A stretch of 64,000 nt of DNA from Saprospiraceae bacterium (GTDB lineage: Bacteria; Bacteroidota; Bacteroidia; Chitinophagales; Saprospiraceae). Positions 53,835-63,838 of this stretch are shown piece after piece (the first letter of the stretch is position 1; each line of letters starts with the position of its first letter). Both the position numbers and the translations under genes were made by a program. The notes beneath the pieces are model-generated. The model was not told the DNA's origin, did no database searches, and saw only the letters and a list, made by a program, of their open reading frames with translations. The DNA lies in the NCBI GenBank assembly GCA_020631105.1, contig JAHDHW010000008.1, positions 2,503 to 66,502 of the forward strand, in the 5' to 3' direction.

Positions 53835-54812
53835 TTATACTTCACGTCCTAATAACTGGTTAGCTATCACTACCAAAGGTGTTTTCTTGGATTCAGGTGT
53901 ATCAATTGCGGCGAGCGCCTGAAAAGCTTCTTCCTGAAAACGATTTTTCACTTTTTCAGCTTCTTTCCGAATATCAAGGTTTTCAAAAATTGATTTTACA
54001 GCAGCTACCTTAGCTATTTCATTAGTCGTCGGAGTATTCATTAATATGGTCAATTGAGCCTTTATTGAAGGATCCGCTAGTTCGAGTGCTTTCAATACGA
54101 GGTATGTCTTTTTGTTTTGTATGATATCCCCTCCTACCTTTTTACCAAACTTCTCTGGATCTCCAAACGTATCTAGTATATCATCTTGTAATTGAAAAGC
54201 AACACCAGTCTTCCAGGCAAACTGATAAATCAAATCCGCATCCTTTTTGCAAGCCCCCCCTATGATTGCTCCAATTTTCATCCCTCCAGCTAACAAAGCT
54301 GCAGTTTTATAGCTAATCATTTTAATATATTCATCAATGGTCACATCCTGCCTTCTTTCAAAATTGACATCCAATTGCTGTCCTTCGCATACCTTTATAG
54401 CTGTATCATTAAATAATTCTAAAATCTCCGCCAGCTTTTTTGCATCATTAATCTGCGAAAGATACTTATAGGCATAAATCAACATTACATCTCCAGAAAG
54501 TATCCCTGTATTCGTATCATATTTAGTATGGACCGTAGATTTACCTCTCCTCAATGGAGCTTCATCCATGATATCATCATGCACCAGGCTAAAATTGTGA
54601 AAGATCTCAATTGCATATGCAGCAGGCAGGGCTTCTGCCAACTTATCTCCAAATAGCTCATAAGCCATTAATAACATTACCGGCCTCATTCGCTTACCAC
54701 CAAGCTCCATAATATAATTAACCGGTTCGTAGAGCTCTAAGGGTTGGCTCTTGAACCTTTGATCTTTTAAATAATTCAAAAAGAGCTTAGTCAGCACCTC
54801 AACATTATTCAT
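53835..54812 (-). CDS. Polyprenyl synthetase family protein (isoprenyl diphosphate synthase)
   Basis: LVHDDIMDEAPLRRGKSTVH (FARM) and FQLQDDILDTFGDPEKFGKKVGGDI (SARM). Confidence 0.95.
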   Translation of the reverse strand: MNNVEVLTKLFLNYLKDQRFKSQPLELYEPVNYIMELGGKRMRPVMLLMAYELFGDKLAEALPAAYAIEIFHNFSLVHDDIMDEAPLRRGKSTVHTKYDTNTGILSGDVMLIYAYKYLSQINDAKKLAEILELFNDTAIKVCEGQQLDVNFERRQDVTIDEYIKMISYKTAALLAGGMKIGAIIGGACKKDADLIYQFAWKTGVAFQLQDDILDTFGDPEKFGKKVGGDIIQNKKTYLVLKALELADPSIKAQLTILMNTPTTNEIAKVAAVKSIFENLDIRKEAEKVKNRFQEEAFQALAAIDTPESKKTPLVVIANQLLGREV

Positions 54813-55213
54813 TTAATTTAAGTATGTTGTTAATCAATATGAGCGACAAGATAGACTTAAGTAGATAAAGATTATATCGTGTATCGCTATTAATTCCTTG
54901 ATAGTTTAAATAATCCGCTCATAACAAGGACCTATATCAAGGTGAAAAATTGTAACAAAAAAGCCTTAAAATAGTTAATCTAGGGAAATACATAGTATTT
55001 TCACATATTGAATCATGTCACATTTTTTAAAATAAACAACAATTCAGAGCAGGGAGAAGACTTAAATAGAACTTGATTTACACTCTCTCATTAAAACGGA
55101 GAAATAAAGACAATCAACCTGATATTTTAATTTACCAAAGCATTTTTAACGAAACCAATATAGTGCAACCTTTAGCTAAACATACTCGTTAAAAAGAAAA
55201 TTAGGAACCAATA

Positions 55214-55660
55214 ATGATGCAAAAAAATAGACCTGTGAATATATTATTAATCGAGGATAATCCTGGAGATGTCCGACTCACACAAGAGGCCTTCAAAGAA
55301 GGAAATATGTCCATCAACTTAGATGTAACTATGGATGGTGTAGAAGCTATCAAATACTTAAAAAAAGAGAGCCCTTTTGAGCAAGTTACAACTCCAGACT
55401 TAATCTTACTCGATCTAAATTTGCCTAAGCGTGATGGACGTGAAGTGCTACAGGAAATTAAAACTGACGATCTGTTAAAGAGAATACCTGTAGTCGTTCT
55501 AACAACTTCAAATGCGGAACAAGACATTTTGAAGAGTTATAATCTTCATGTAAATTGCTACATAAACAAACCTGTAGACTTCGATAAATTCTTTGATATA
55601 ATTCAAAAAATTGAAGACTTCTGGTTGAGCACAGCTATTTTACCTACAATGGTAAAATAA
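55214..55660 (+). CDS. Single-domain response regulator (Rcp1-like)
   Basis: ILLIEDNPGDVRLTQEAF, LILLDLNLPKRDGREVLQEIK, VVLTTSNAEQDILKSYNLHVNCYINKPVDFDKF. Confidence 0.93.
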   Translation: MMQKNRPVNILLIEDNPGDVRLTQEAFKEGNMSINLDVTMDGVEAIKYLKKESPFEQVTTPDLILLDLNLPKRDGREVLQEIKTDDLLKRIPVVVLTTSNAEQDILKSYNLHVNCYINKPVDFDKFFDIIQKIEDFWLSTAILPTMVK

Positions 55661-55776
55661 TAGTTATTGCAGATTTTCTTCCTATTATTCCGATATCTGC
55701 ATCCCCAAAAAGCTATTTTCCGAGTATTCAGACATGCATATTCGGACAAACACCGGTGAATGAGCGCGCTTAAATT

Positions 55777-57720
55777 ATGAATACCAATTCAAAAACAAAC
55801 ATCCTTGTCATAGAGGACAATCCAGGAGACTTTAACCTAGTAAAGATTCTATTAAAAGATGCCTCTATCAAACATGAACTCTTTCATGCCGACACCTACT
55901 TTGATGGTAATGAGGTTATCAAAAACAATGAGATTGACCTTGTTTTATTAGACTTATCTCTTCCTGATAGCTCTGGATTTAAGACGCTTTCCAATTTTAG
56001 AGAAAAATTTCCATTAGTTCCTGTAATTGTACTTACAGGTGTTAATAATGAGATTGTTGGCAACCAAGCGATTAAAGCAGGTGCTTCAGACTACCTTGTA
56101 AAAGGCCAATTCGACGGTAAAATTCTCGGACGATCTATCCGTTACTCACTTCATAGATTTAAAACACAGCTACAACTGGAAGCTACTGCTCAGCATCTTG
56201 CACTAAGTGAGAAAAGATACGTAGAAGCACAGGAAATGGCTCATTTCGGAAACTGGGAAATGGACATTGTTTCAAATGCAATGAAATGGACCGACGAAGT
56301 CTATCGAATCTTTGGTTATCGTCCAGGTAGCATTAATCCTACTTTCTCAGACTACCTCAATTACGTTCACACCGAAGATCGAAAAATGGCGGAAGCCTTC
56401 TTCGAAGACTCTACCAAAGATGGTAAGCTGAATACTCTAGAACATAGAATTTTAATCGATGGTAGGACAATAAAGCATGTAGCTATTCAAGCAAAGGTGC
56501 ATTTCGAACCCATTACTAACAAGATCATTCTAGTTGGTGTAATTCAGGATATCACACAACGTAAGCTTTCAGAACAGCTTATCCTAGAGAAAAATATCAA
56601 CAAGGGGACTTCCAAGCTAAAAGAGGAAGCCCTTGCCGATATGAGTTTTCATATCAGAACACCTTTATCTTCTATTGTAAACCTCTTATACATTCTCGAA
56701 AACAGTACAATCAATAATCAACAAAGAGAATATATTGAAGGGCTAAAAACATCTGTTGATGATTTATCAATCATGACTAATAACCTACTCAACTTTAGTT
56801 TATTAGTTTCTGAAAAATTAAATATCAACGAAGAAGAAATCAATCTTAAAGAGTTTTTAACTAGTGTAGCAAAGGTTACTCAAATAAAAACAGATAATAT
56901 TGGATCTTCTTTTAGCCTAGAAGGACTTGATAACCTTCCTGAAAAAGTACGGTCTGATTCTAATAAAATTACTCAAATCTTATATAACCTTATAGATAAT
57001 ATTCTACGAGCAACTCCACTTAATAGCCTAAGTATGAATTGCGAGTTGATCCCCGGAAATGACGAAGACGCAAAGTTAAAGTTCAGTATAAATGCGTTGG
57101 GGCAAAGCTTATCCGAAGAAGAACAGAAGAGCCTGCTAGAAGCTGATAAACTACTTGAAGTCTACAATGGTGAGTCCACTTCTGAATCAAGTCCTCTTTT
57201 AGGAATGGGAATTGCTTCCAAACTCATCAAAATGCTTGGAGGGACATATCATATCTCTTCGACTTCTGACCATACTATTCATGAAGTAAACCTTCCGGTC
57301 AAAACACTTAAGCAATTAAGATTTAACGAGCAGCAAAAACCAGAAGTTCCTCTCAAAATCTTATTGGTGGAAGATCATTTCTTAAACCAAATTGCGACCA
57401 AAAAAGTATTAACGACTTGGTCTAATCTCGTCAGTGTTGATATCGCAGAAAACGGTCTAATCGGTGTTGAAAAATTCCGGGAACATGGCTATGATCTAGT
57501 ACTCATGGACATACAGATGCCTGTGATGGGCGGAATTGAAGCAACTCAAAAGATCAGGGAACAAAGCAACACCCCAATCATAGCATTAACCGCTAATAGC
57601 TCGAAACAAGAATCAGAACGTTGCTTCGAGGCAGGTATGAATGATTACATCGCAAAACCTTTCAAACCACAAGATCTTTATATGAAGATAATGTCTCAAC
57701 TCGTTCCAATTAACTCTTAA
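55777..57720 (+). CDS. Hybrid signalling protein REC-PAS-HK-like-REC with degenerate kinase core
   Basis: N-terminal REC (LVIEDNPGDFN..LVLLDLSLPDSSGF), PAS, DHp MSFHIRTPLSSI, C-terminal REC (LLVEDHFLNQ..LVLMDIQMPVMGG). Confidence 0.9.
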   Translation: MNTNSKTNILVIEDNPGDFNLVKILLKDASIKHELFHADTYFDGNEVIKNNEIDLVLLDLSLPDSSGFKTLSNFREKFPLVPVIVLTGVNNEIVGNQAIKAGASDYLVKGQFDGKILGRSIRYSLHRFKTQLQLEATAQHLALSEKRYVEAQEMAHFGNWEMDIVSNAMKWTDEVYRIFGYRPGSINPTFSDYLNYVHTEDRKMAEAFFEDSTKDGKLNTLEHRILIDGRTIKHVAIQAKVHFEPITNKIILVGVIQDITQRKLSEQLILEKNINKGTSKLKEEALADMSFHIRTPLSSIVNLLYILENSTINNQQREYIEGLKTSVDDLSIMTNNLLNFSLLVSEKLNINEEEINLKEFLTSVAKVTQIKTDNIGSSFSLEGLDNLPEKVRSDSNKITQILYNLIDNILRATPLNSLSMNCELIPGNDEDAKLKFSINALGQSLSEEEQKSLLEADKLLEVYNGESTSESSPLLGMGIASKLIKMLGGTYHISSTSDHTIHEVNLPVKTLKQLRFNEQQKPEVPLKILLVEDHFLNQIATKKVLTTWSNLVSVDIAENGLIGVEKFREHGYDLVLMDIQMPVMGGIEATQKIREQSNTPIIALTANSSKQESERCFEAGMNDYIAKPFKPQDLYMKIMSQLVPINS

Positions 57721-57815
57721 TTGGAGTACGCATTTACATTAAAATTAATTATAATTTATACGAATTTATTGTCACATAATAACAGGCAATAAACACATTT
57801 TGTTTTATGTCAATG

Positions 57816-57831
57816 TATAGAATATTCTATA
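57816..57831. repeat. 16-bp perfect palindrome TATAGAATATTCTATA
   Basis: Read directly, upstream of the alpha-oxoamine synthase gene. Confidence 0.85.
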
Positions 57832-57858
57832 TCTATACTTTACAATTCACAAGTATTC

Positions 57859-57878
57859 AGATGTGAAAAAACACATCT
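57859..57878. repeat. Inverted repeat AGATGTG-AAAAAA-CACATCT
   Basis: Read directly. Confidence 0.8.
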
Positions 57879-57906
57879 AAACAATGAGTTTACGTATAAA
57901 ATAATT

Positions 57907-57914
57907 TATCTTTG
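57907..57914 (+). promoter_or_regulatory. Bacteroidota -7 box (TATCTTTG) upstream of the alpha-oxoamine synthase gene
   Basis: TAnnTTTG; downstream of the two symmetric elements. Confidence 0.45.
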
Positions 57915-58068
57915 GGCTTCCCCTGTAAATCTGGATTTAACAAACAAATTCTCATTGTTTCACAAGAGAGAGTAGACTAATTTGCAGATTACCATTCGGT
58001 GTCTCAGCCCCAGCATTAAGAATTGTACTCCGTTAGTCTAATACCCTCTCAAAGCGATATTAGATCCT

Positions 58069-59316
58069 ATGCGATTATTACAGAAACTAGAACAGAAAAA
58101 TACTGTCCTACAAAAGTATATTGATTACAGGGGCAGTTTACACCATCTAGAACTTAAAGGTAAAGTCTCTAATCGAATGATTTTCGAAGGGAAAGAATAC
58201 ATAGTATGGTGCTTGAATGATTATCTGGGATTAATGCACCACAGCGAAAGTATCACCGCAGCCGCTCAGGCTACCTCGGAATTTGGTCCCTCCTATCCTC
58301 ATTCTGTCCGGCTTACAATAGGACATACAGAAGCTCATAATTATTTAGAAACCCAATTGAGTAATTTCATGGGTACCGAAGACAGTATGCTTGTAAACTT
58401 AGGTTACCAAGGCTTCATGTCCATAATTGATGCACTTACAGATCGACATGACACTATAGTTTATGATCAGAAATGTCATGCCTGTCTGATGGACGGGGTC
58501 CGGCTTCATAATGGTCGAAAATTCGCCTTTAAGCACAATGACATCAACCATTTAGAAACGCAACTGCAAAGGGCTCAAAAAAATCACCGCCCAGAGTCCG
58601 GTATGATAATCGTCATAGTTGATGGCCTTTATAGCATGCACGGCGAATTAGCAAAACTGGATGAAATCGTTCGGCTAAAAAAGCAATATAATTTTTCGCT
58701 TTTTGTAGATGACAGCCATGCTTTTGGTGTATTCGGGCAGAACGGAAAAGGCTCACCCGAGCATTTCGATGTAGAAGAAGAAATCGACGTTTATGTTTCC
58801 ACCTTTACCAAATCGTTTGGGAATCTCGGGGGTTTTGTAACTGCTAAAAAACCAATAATTGATTACCTAAGGTTTGCAACGCGCTCTCAAATTTTCAGTC
58901 GTTCTATGCCTTTACCGATGGTGTTAAGTGTAAGCAAGAATCTGGAAATATTCTTAAGAGAGCCTCAGCGCAGGCAAAAGCTTTGGGAGAACACTATTCG
59001 ATTCCAAGAAGGACTTCGCAGCCTTGACATAAACATTGGACTTACACAAAGCCCAATAGTCCCTATCCAAATAAATGGTTCTCATCAAGATGGCCTGAAG
59101 GTGTTTTTTGATTTACGTGCAATGGGGATATTCAGTTACATTGTAGCGTATCCCGTTGTTGAAAAGAACACCTGTCTGATCCGAATGGTCTGTACACATA
59201 ACCACACTCAGCAAGACATAGATGAGACGCTGTCCGTTTTTAAGACCTTAAAAGAACGATACCCCAGGTCCTTATCTGCATCTCAAATAGACCAAAGTGT
59301 ACATAAAGGTTTTTAA
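58069..59316 (+). CDS. Alpha-oxoamine synthase family PLP enzyme (KBL/SPT/BioF/HemA-like)
   Basis: WCLNDYLGLMHH, GPSYPHSVRLTIGHTEAHNYLE, DDSHAFGVFGQNGKGS, STFTKSFGNLGGFVTA (PLP lysine). Confidence 0.9.
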   Translation: MRLLQKLEQKNTVLQKYIDYRGSLHHLELKGKVSNRMIFEGKEYIVWCLNDYLGLMHHSESITAAAQATSEFGPSYPHSVRLTIGHTEAHNYLETQLSNFMGTEDSMLVNLGYQGFMSIIDALTDRHDTIVYDQKCHACLMDGVRLHNGRKFAFKHNDINHLETQLQRAQKNHRPESGMIIVIVDGLYSMHGELAKLDEIVRLKKQYNFSLFVDDSHAFGVFGQNGKGSPEHFDVEEEIDVYVSTFTKSFGNLGGFVTAKKPIIDYLRFATRSQIFSRSMPLPMVLSVSKNLEIFLREPQRRQKLWENTIRFQEGLRSLDINIGLTQSPIVPIQINGSHQDGLKVFFDLRAMGIFSYIVAYPVVEKNTCLIRMVCTHNHTQQDIDETLSVFKTLKERYPRSLSASQIDQSVHKGF

Positions 59317-59587
59317 CTGTGTTATGTCCCTTGTCGTTTTTTATTATTCGCGGAGCTAACGTCTATGGTTTAACTTAAGCAACATCATTCAAGGTCTTGA
59401 CATTGAAACGTTGATGCTAATAGTAGAAGTTATTACGCCCTACCAACCTTCAAACTAATTGCTCAAACTTTATGCATTAATCTATCAGACGGCTATAAGA
59501 CAAGTCAAAATTAAAAACATACATCTTACCTATTTTCTAAAGAAGTATCATAGACTTTCATTATTTTGGAGGAAACATTCAATCCAT

Positions 59588-61294
59588 ATGAAAATCCAAT
59601 CATACCTAGCCTTTTTATTTTCCTTAATCATCTTCTTTAGTAGTTGCGAACAAAATGAAATTGCGGACTCAATATTAACTAACGGAAATTTCTATACCGT
59701 TGATTCGTCGCAGCCTAATGCAGAAGCGATAGCGATCAAGGGACAACGTATCCTGTCCGTAGGCACCAGCGAAGCCATAAAAAAATACAAGGGTCCAAAT
59801 ACCAAAGTCATAGATCTAGAAGGTCAATTTGCCATGCCTGGTTTTATTGAAGGTCACGGTCATTTTTCTGGTTTAGGTAAAAGCTTAATTAACCTGAATT
59901 TTCTAAATGCAAAAGACTGGGATGAGATCGTTCGCATGGTTGAAGAAAAAGCAAAAACATTAGAGCCTGGCGAATGGATTGAAGGGCGGGGATGGCATCA
60001 GGAAAAATGGCAAACCCCTTTAGACCGGCAAGTAAACGGTTACCCATTCCATGATGCATTGAGTGCAGTCACACCTGATAATCCAGTCATTTTACGGCAT
60101 GCCAGCGGCCATAGTTTATTTGCTAACAAAAAAGCTATGGAACTTTCAGGCGTAAGCAAAGAAACTCCAAATCCTTCTGGTGGAGAGATCGTGCGAAGCA
60201 ATAGTGGTGAAGCAATTGGTGTCTTTGAAGAGAGAGCAATGGGGATCGTTCGAAGTGCATACCAAGAATATCTTAATACAATCAATGATGAACAGAGGTA
60301 TGATATCTGGTTGAGGGGGATAGAGCTTGCCGAGCAAAACTGTTTGGAAAACGGCGTTACCTCTTTTCAGGATGCCGGTACATCTTATCTGGAACTGGAT
60401 CGTTATACAGAACTAGCAAAAACAGGAGAGCTAGATGTTCGTTTGTGGGTCATGCTTAGGCATTCTTATGACGAGATGAAAGATAATCTGGGAATGCTTC
60501 CTATCGTCAATGAGGGCGACCATTTCTTTACTTGTAAAGCCATAAAATCAGAAGTGGATGGAGCATTAGGAGCATTTGGTGCCTGGCTGCTACGTGCCTA
60601 TAATGATAAGCCTAATTTCACCGGACAAAACACGACAACTATCGAAGAAGTTCGGAACATAGCTACCCTAGCTAAAGCAAATGATTTACAGCTTTGTGTA
60701 CATGCTATTGGTGATCGGGCAAATCAAGAGGTTTTGAATATTTACGAAAGCATTTTTAAAGACCATGAAGACCAAGACCATCGTTGGAGAATTGAACATG
60801 CTCAGCATATTGATCCGGCAGATATTCCACGATTTCGAGAGTTAGGCGTTATCGCATCTATGCAAGGGATACATTGTACTTCGGATGCGCCGTTTGTTGA
60901 AAAGCGGTTGGGTTATGAAAGATCTCAGGTTGGCGCTTATCCCTGGCGATCTCTTCTTGACAATGATGTAATTATTGCAAATGGTACAGATGCACCTGTG
61001 GAAGACATCAGCCCGATTGAATGCTACTATGCATCCGTTACTCGAAAAAGAAGCGACACAGGCTTTGAATTTTTCCCTGAGCAAAGAATGACCAGGGCTG
61101 AGGCAATCTATTCATATACCTTAGGTAATGCTTTTGCAGCTTTTGAAGAATCCGACAAAGGTTCTTTAAGCGTAGGTAAGCTTGCAGATATAGTTGTGCT
61201 CAGTAAAGATTTGACGAAGTGTACTGACGAAGAAATTCTGGAAACAGAGATACTGTATACGATAATCGGAGGAGAAGTAAAATATAAAAAGTAA
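59588..61294 (+). CDS. Amidohydrolase family lipoprotein (YtcJ-like)
   Basis: Lipobox LIIFFSSCEQN; MPGFIEGHGHFSGLG; CVHAIGDRANQEVLNIYE; NGTDAPVEDISPIECYYASVTR; likely start is the ATG at 59588. Confidence 0.92.
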   Translation: MKIQSYLAFLFSLIIFFSSCEQNEIADSILTNGNFYTVDSSQPNAEAIAIKGQRILSVGTSEAIKKYKGPNTKVIDLEGQFAMPGFIEGHGHFSGLGKSLINLNFLNAKDWDEIVRMVEEKAKTLEPGEWIEGRGWHQEKWQTPLDRQVNGYPFHDALSAVTPDNPVILRHASGHSLFANKKAMELSGVSKETPNPSGGEIVRSNSGEAIGVFEERAMGIVRSAYQEYLNTINDEQRYDIWLRGIELAEQNCLENGVTSFQDAGTSYLELDRYTELAKTGELDVRLWVMLRHSYDEMKDNLGMLPIVNEGDHFFTCKAIKSEVDGALGAFGAWLLRAYNDKPNFTGQNTTTIEEVRNIATLAKANDLQLCVHAIGDRANQEVLNIYESIFKDHEDQDHRWRIEHAQHIDPADIPRFRELGVIASMQGIHCTSDAPFVEKRLGYERSQVGAYPWRSLLDNDVIIANGTDAPVEDISPIECYYASVTRKRSDTGFEFFPEQRMTRAEAIYSYTLGNAFAAFEESDKGSLSVGKLADIVVLSKDLTKCTDEEILETEILYTIIGGEVKYKK

Positions 61295-61347
61295 ACTTAG
61301 TTTTCCAGGCTCAATATTTTCCTAATTCAATATTCAGCCTGGAAGTT

Positions 61348-62016
61348 TTATTCGCAAACTAATTTGAATTGCTCCCGAATCAGAATCTTATTTCTATTAA
61401 AGTAGATTAGGTTTGATTTTTTAAGCTCATTAAATACTTCTGTAACTGTTTGCCGGCTAGTACCAGTATAATTTGCTATTTCCTGTTGAGTCAGGCTTCT
61501 TTTGAGGAGATGGTCGAATCCTACTCTTTGCCCCCGCTTAATTGCGGACTCTCTAATAAAATCAATAATTCGATCTTTTGCATTTAAGAATATTTGAGCT
61601 TCAAGTCGTTGTTCGATTGTTCGAAGTTTCTCCCCCATATATTGGATAACCTTTTGGCAAAGCTGATGATTTCTTTTCATCATCGCCTTAAGGGTATCAA
61701 GGTTAACTTCAAGAATCTTTGCTCCATCCAGCATAGCAATGACAAACTCTTTTCGAGTCTTTTGGCCAGACAATCCCTGATCTCCAAACATTTCATTGTT
61801 ATGTAAAATAGCTTTGATTGCTTCCCTTCCACTTTCAGCTCTGGTAGATACTTTAACCATTCCTTCGAGGAGAAAATAAATCTTATTGGTAGTATCTTCT
61901 TCAAGATAGACGAAGTCGTATTTGGGAATATCCAGAATGTTTGCGTCAGAAAGCAAAAAGGATCGTTCTGAATCATCAAGGACATTTAATAAAGGTATAT
62001 GCTGTATAACTTCCAA
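61348..62016 (-). CDS. Crp/Fnr family transcriptional regulator
   Basis: Cyclic-nucleotide-binding-like beta-roll; HTH LTQQEIANYTGTSRQTVTEVFNELKKSNLI; no N-terminal FNR-type cysteine cluster. Confidence 0.93.
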   Translation of the reverse strand: MEVIQHIPLLNVLDDSERSFLLSDANILDIPKYDFVYLEEDTTNKIYFLLEGMVKVSTRAESGREAIKAILHNNEMFGDQGLSGQKTRKEFVIAMLDGAKILEVNLDTLKAMMKRNHQLCQKVIQYMGEKLRTIEQRLEAQIFLNAKDRIIDFIRESAIKRGQRVGFDHLLKRSLTQQEIANYTGTSRQTVTEVFNELKKSNLIYFNRNKILIREQFKLVCE

Positions 62017-62204
62017 TTTGTATAGTTTTATTTAATCAGGAAAATCGATATCAGATTGATTATCAAAAATAAGGATAAAGCAAGTAAAAAGGGACGCACT
62101 TTTATTCATTTTAAGGAATTCATAAAACTTCAAAACACTTTTAAACAGCAAAAAACAAAGATAAATCCTTATTTTTTAAGGATTTCAGTTTAAGTCATTT
62201 TCGC

Positions 62205-62240
62205 AATAAAAAGCGGCTATTTCGTGTGAAATAGCCGCTT
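62205..62240 (-). terminator. Terminator of the thioredoxin-like T9SS gene
   Basis: AAGCGGCTATTTC GTGT GAAATAGCCGCTT with T-run on minus strand. Confidence 0.85.
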
Positions 62241-62326
62241 AAATAAACGTGTTGTCGAGTTGATTAGATTGGTAATAAAGGGGTTATATTAAATATATTA
62301 ACCTTAGTTACCGACCTTATGAATTC

Positions 62327-63838
62327 TTATTGTTTAATGATGCGTTTTGAAGTCAAACCATACTCTGTATGAAGATTTACAAAGTAGATTCCTGCCTGTA
62401 AACGACTCATGTCTAAATTAATTCGGTGCTCTCCAGATGCTAAATTGCCTGGAGCGTCACGGTATACTACCTGACCTAAAGTATTCAAAATTTCGAAGTT
62501 AACTTTAGTAGATTCGATTAAACCAAACTCTACTGTAAGCTGACTACTTACTGGATTTGGATAAACCTCAAAGTTATCTGCAACTAATACTTCCTCGTTA
62601 GATACAACGAAAGATTTTTGGAAAGCATTATCAACGCGGTCTCCGAAAGAACCACCCTCTAATAATACATTACCTTGGCTATCTGATAATTTGTAATAAC
62701 CATTTCCGTAACTACAACAAACTCCATCACCCCAGTAATCGGTAACAACTAAATTGAAACACCCTTCAGGAACTACAACTTCTGTTGTAATCGTTTGATT
62801 ATTACCATATGCTCCAGCATCAGAAGGAGGAGAACCTGCTCCAACTCCGATATTACTTAAACCAACACCAGCATTTCCACCTTCAGCAACTATTTCACCT
62901 ACTTCATTAAGCAACGCCCAGTAAGTTTCATTACCATAGTTATCTGTTCGAATCTCAACTACTAATGTATCTGCAATATCAAAAGTTTCGATATTAAGTG
63001 CTGCTTCTAATAAAGCTTCAGCATCATTATTAGTATCCAATTCATCCGTAACATTGATTAGATTAAAGGTAATCTCTGCTGATTCTTCCAAGAAGAATGT
63101 CCCAACTTCTACTGTTTCTTCATCGTAAAGACCTAGGCTACCTGTCCAATCGTGCGTTGTAATAACTTCACCGTCAGCAAGTACTTCAATAGAAGCAGAA
63201 GTCAACATATTGCTTCCACCGTTGAATAAGTCAACTGAAAGAGGTACTTCAATACCTGAACAAACCGTTCCTCCAGAATGGCTACATGTTAATGCAGGAT
63301 CATCATTTCTAACAGGAGGTGTACATGACTCTGTTAATACAGAGTTTTTAAGCCCTGTAGCATTTAGCTGGTTTAGCTCATATACCTTCTTTTCGCTAGG
63401 GCAGATTCTGAACAATGTAGGATAGTAGCTAATCTGATAAGCATTAGCGATGCTAGCGTCATCAATAATCGGATATGGTGTACCTGTAATCCAGTCTCCA
63501 AGAGTAGAACTACCAGTACCCTCAAGATCAGCCTGAGTCGTTCCAGCATCTCCTTCGATCATAAATACTACGATATTTTCAGAACCAGGGTCTCCGTAAC
63601 ATTCATATACTTCTTCTAGTGCTCCACCGGTGTGGTAAGACCAACAAGGCCCACACCAAGTTGCAGAAATATCAAGGATTACCGTTTTACCTTCATCCAA
63701 TAATTCGTAGAGATTATGCTCTACACCATTAATATCCGTAGCTGTGAAATCTGGCGCTATACTACCATTTGCAATTTGCGCCTGTGTGACAGACGACAGT
63801 CCTATTACTGTCGCCAGCAAGAGTAAAAATTTTTTCAT
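62327..63838 (-). CDS. T9SS-exported thioredoxin-like (TlpA/AhpC-type) protein
   Basis: Signal peptide; SIAPDFTATDINGVEHNLYELLDEGKTVILDISATWCGPCW; C-terminal sorting domain VYPNPVSSQLTVEF...GIYFVNLHTEYGLTSKRIIKQ. Confidence 0.88.
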   Translation of the reverse strand: MKKFLLLLATVIGLSSVTQAQIANGSIAPDFTATDINGVEHNLYELLDEGKTVILDISATWCGPCWSYHTGGALEEVYECYGDPGSENIVVFMIEGDAGTTQADLEGTGSSTLGDWITGTPYPIIDDASIANAYQISYYPTLFRICPSEKKVYELNQLNATGLKNSVLTESCTPPVRNDDPALTCSHSGGTVCSGIEVPLSVDLFNGGSNMLTSASIEVLADGEVITTHDWTGSLGLYDEETVEVGTFFLEESAEITFNLINVTDELDTNNDAEALLEAALNIETFDIADTLVVEIRTDNYGNETYWALLNEVGEIVAEGGNAGVGLSNIGVGAGSPPSDAGAYGNNQTITTEVVVPEGCFNLVVTDYWGDGVCCSYGNGYYKLSDSQGNVLLEGGSFGDRVDNAFQKSFVVSNEEVLVADNFEVYPNPVSSQLTVEFGLIESTKVNFEILNTLGQVVYRDAPGNLASGEHRINLDMSRLQAGIYFVNLHTEYGLTSKRIIKQ

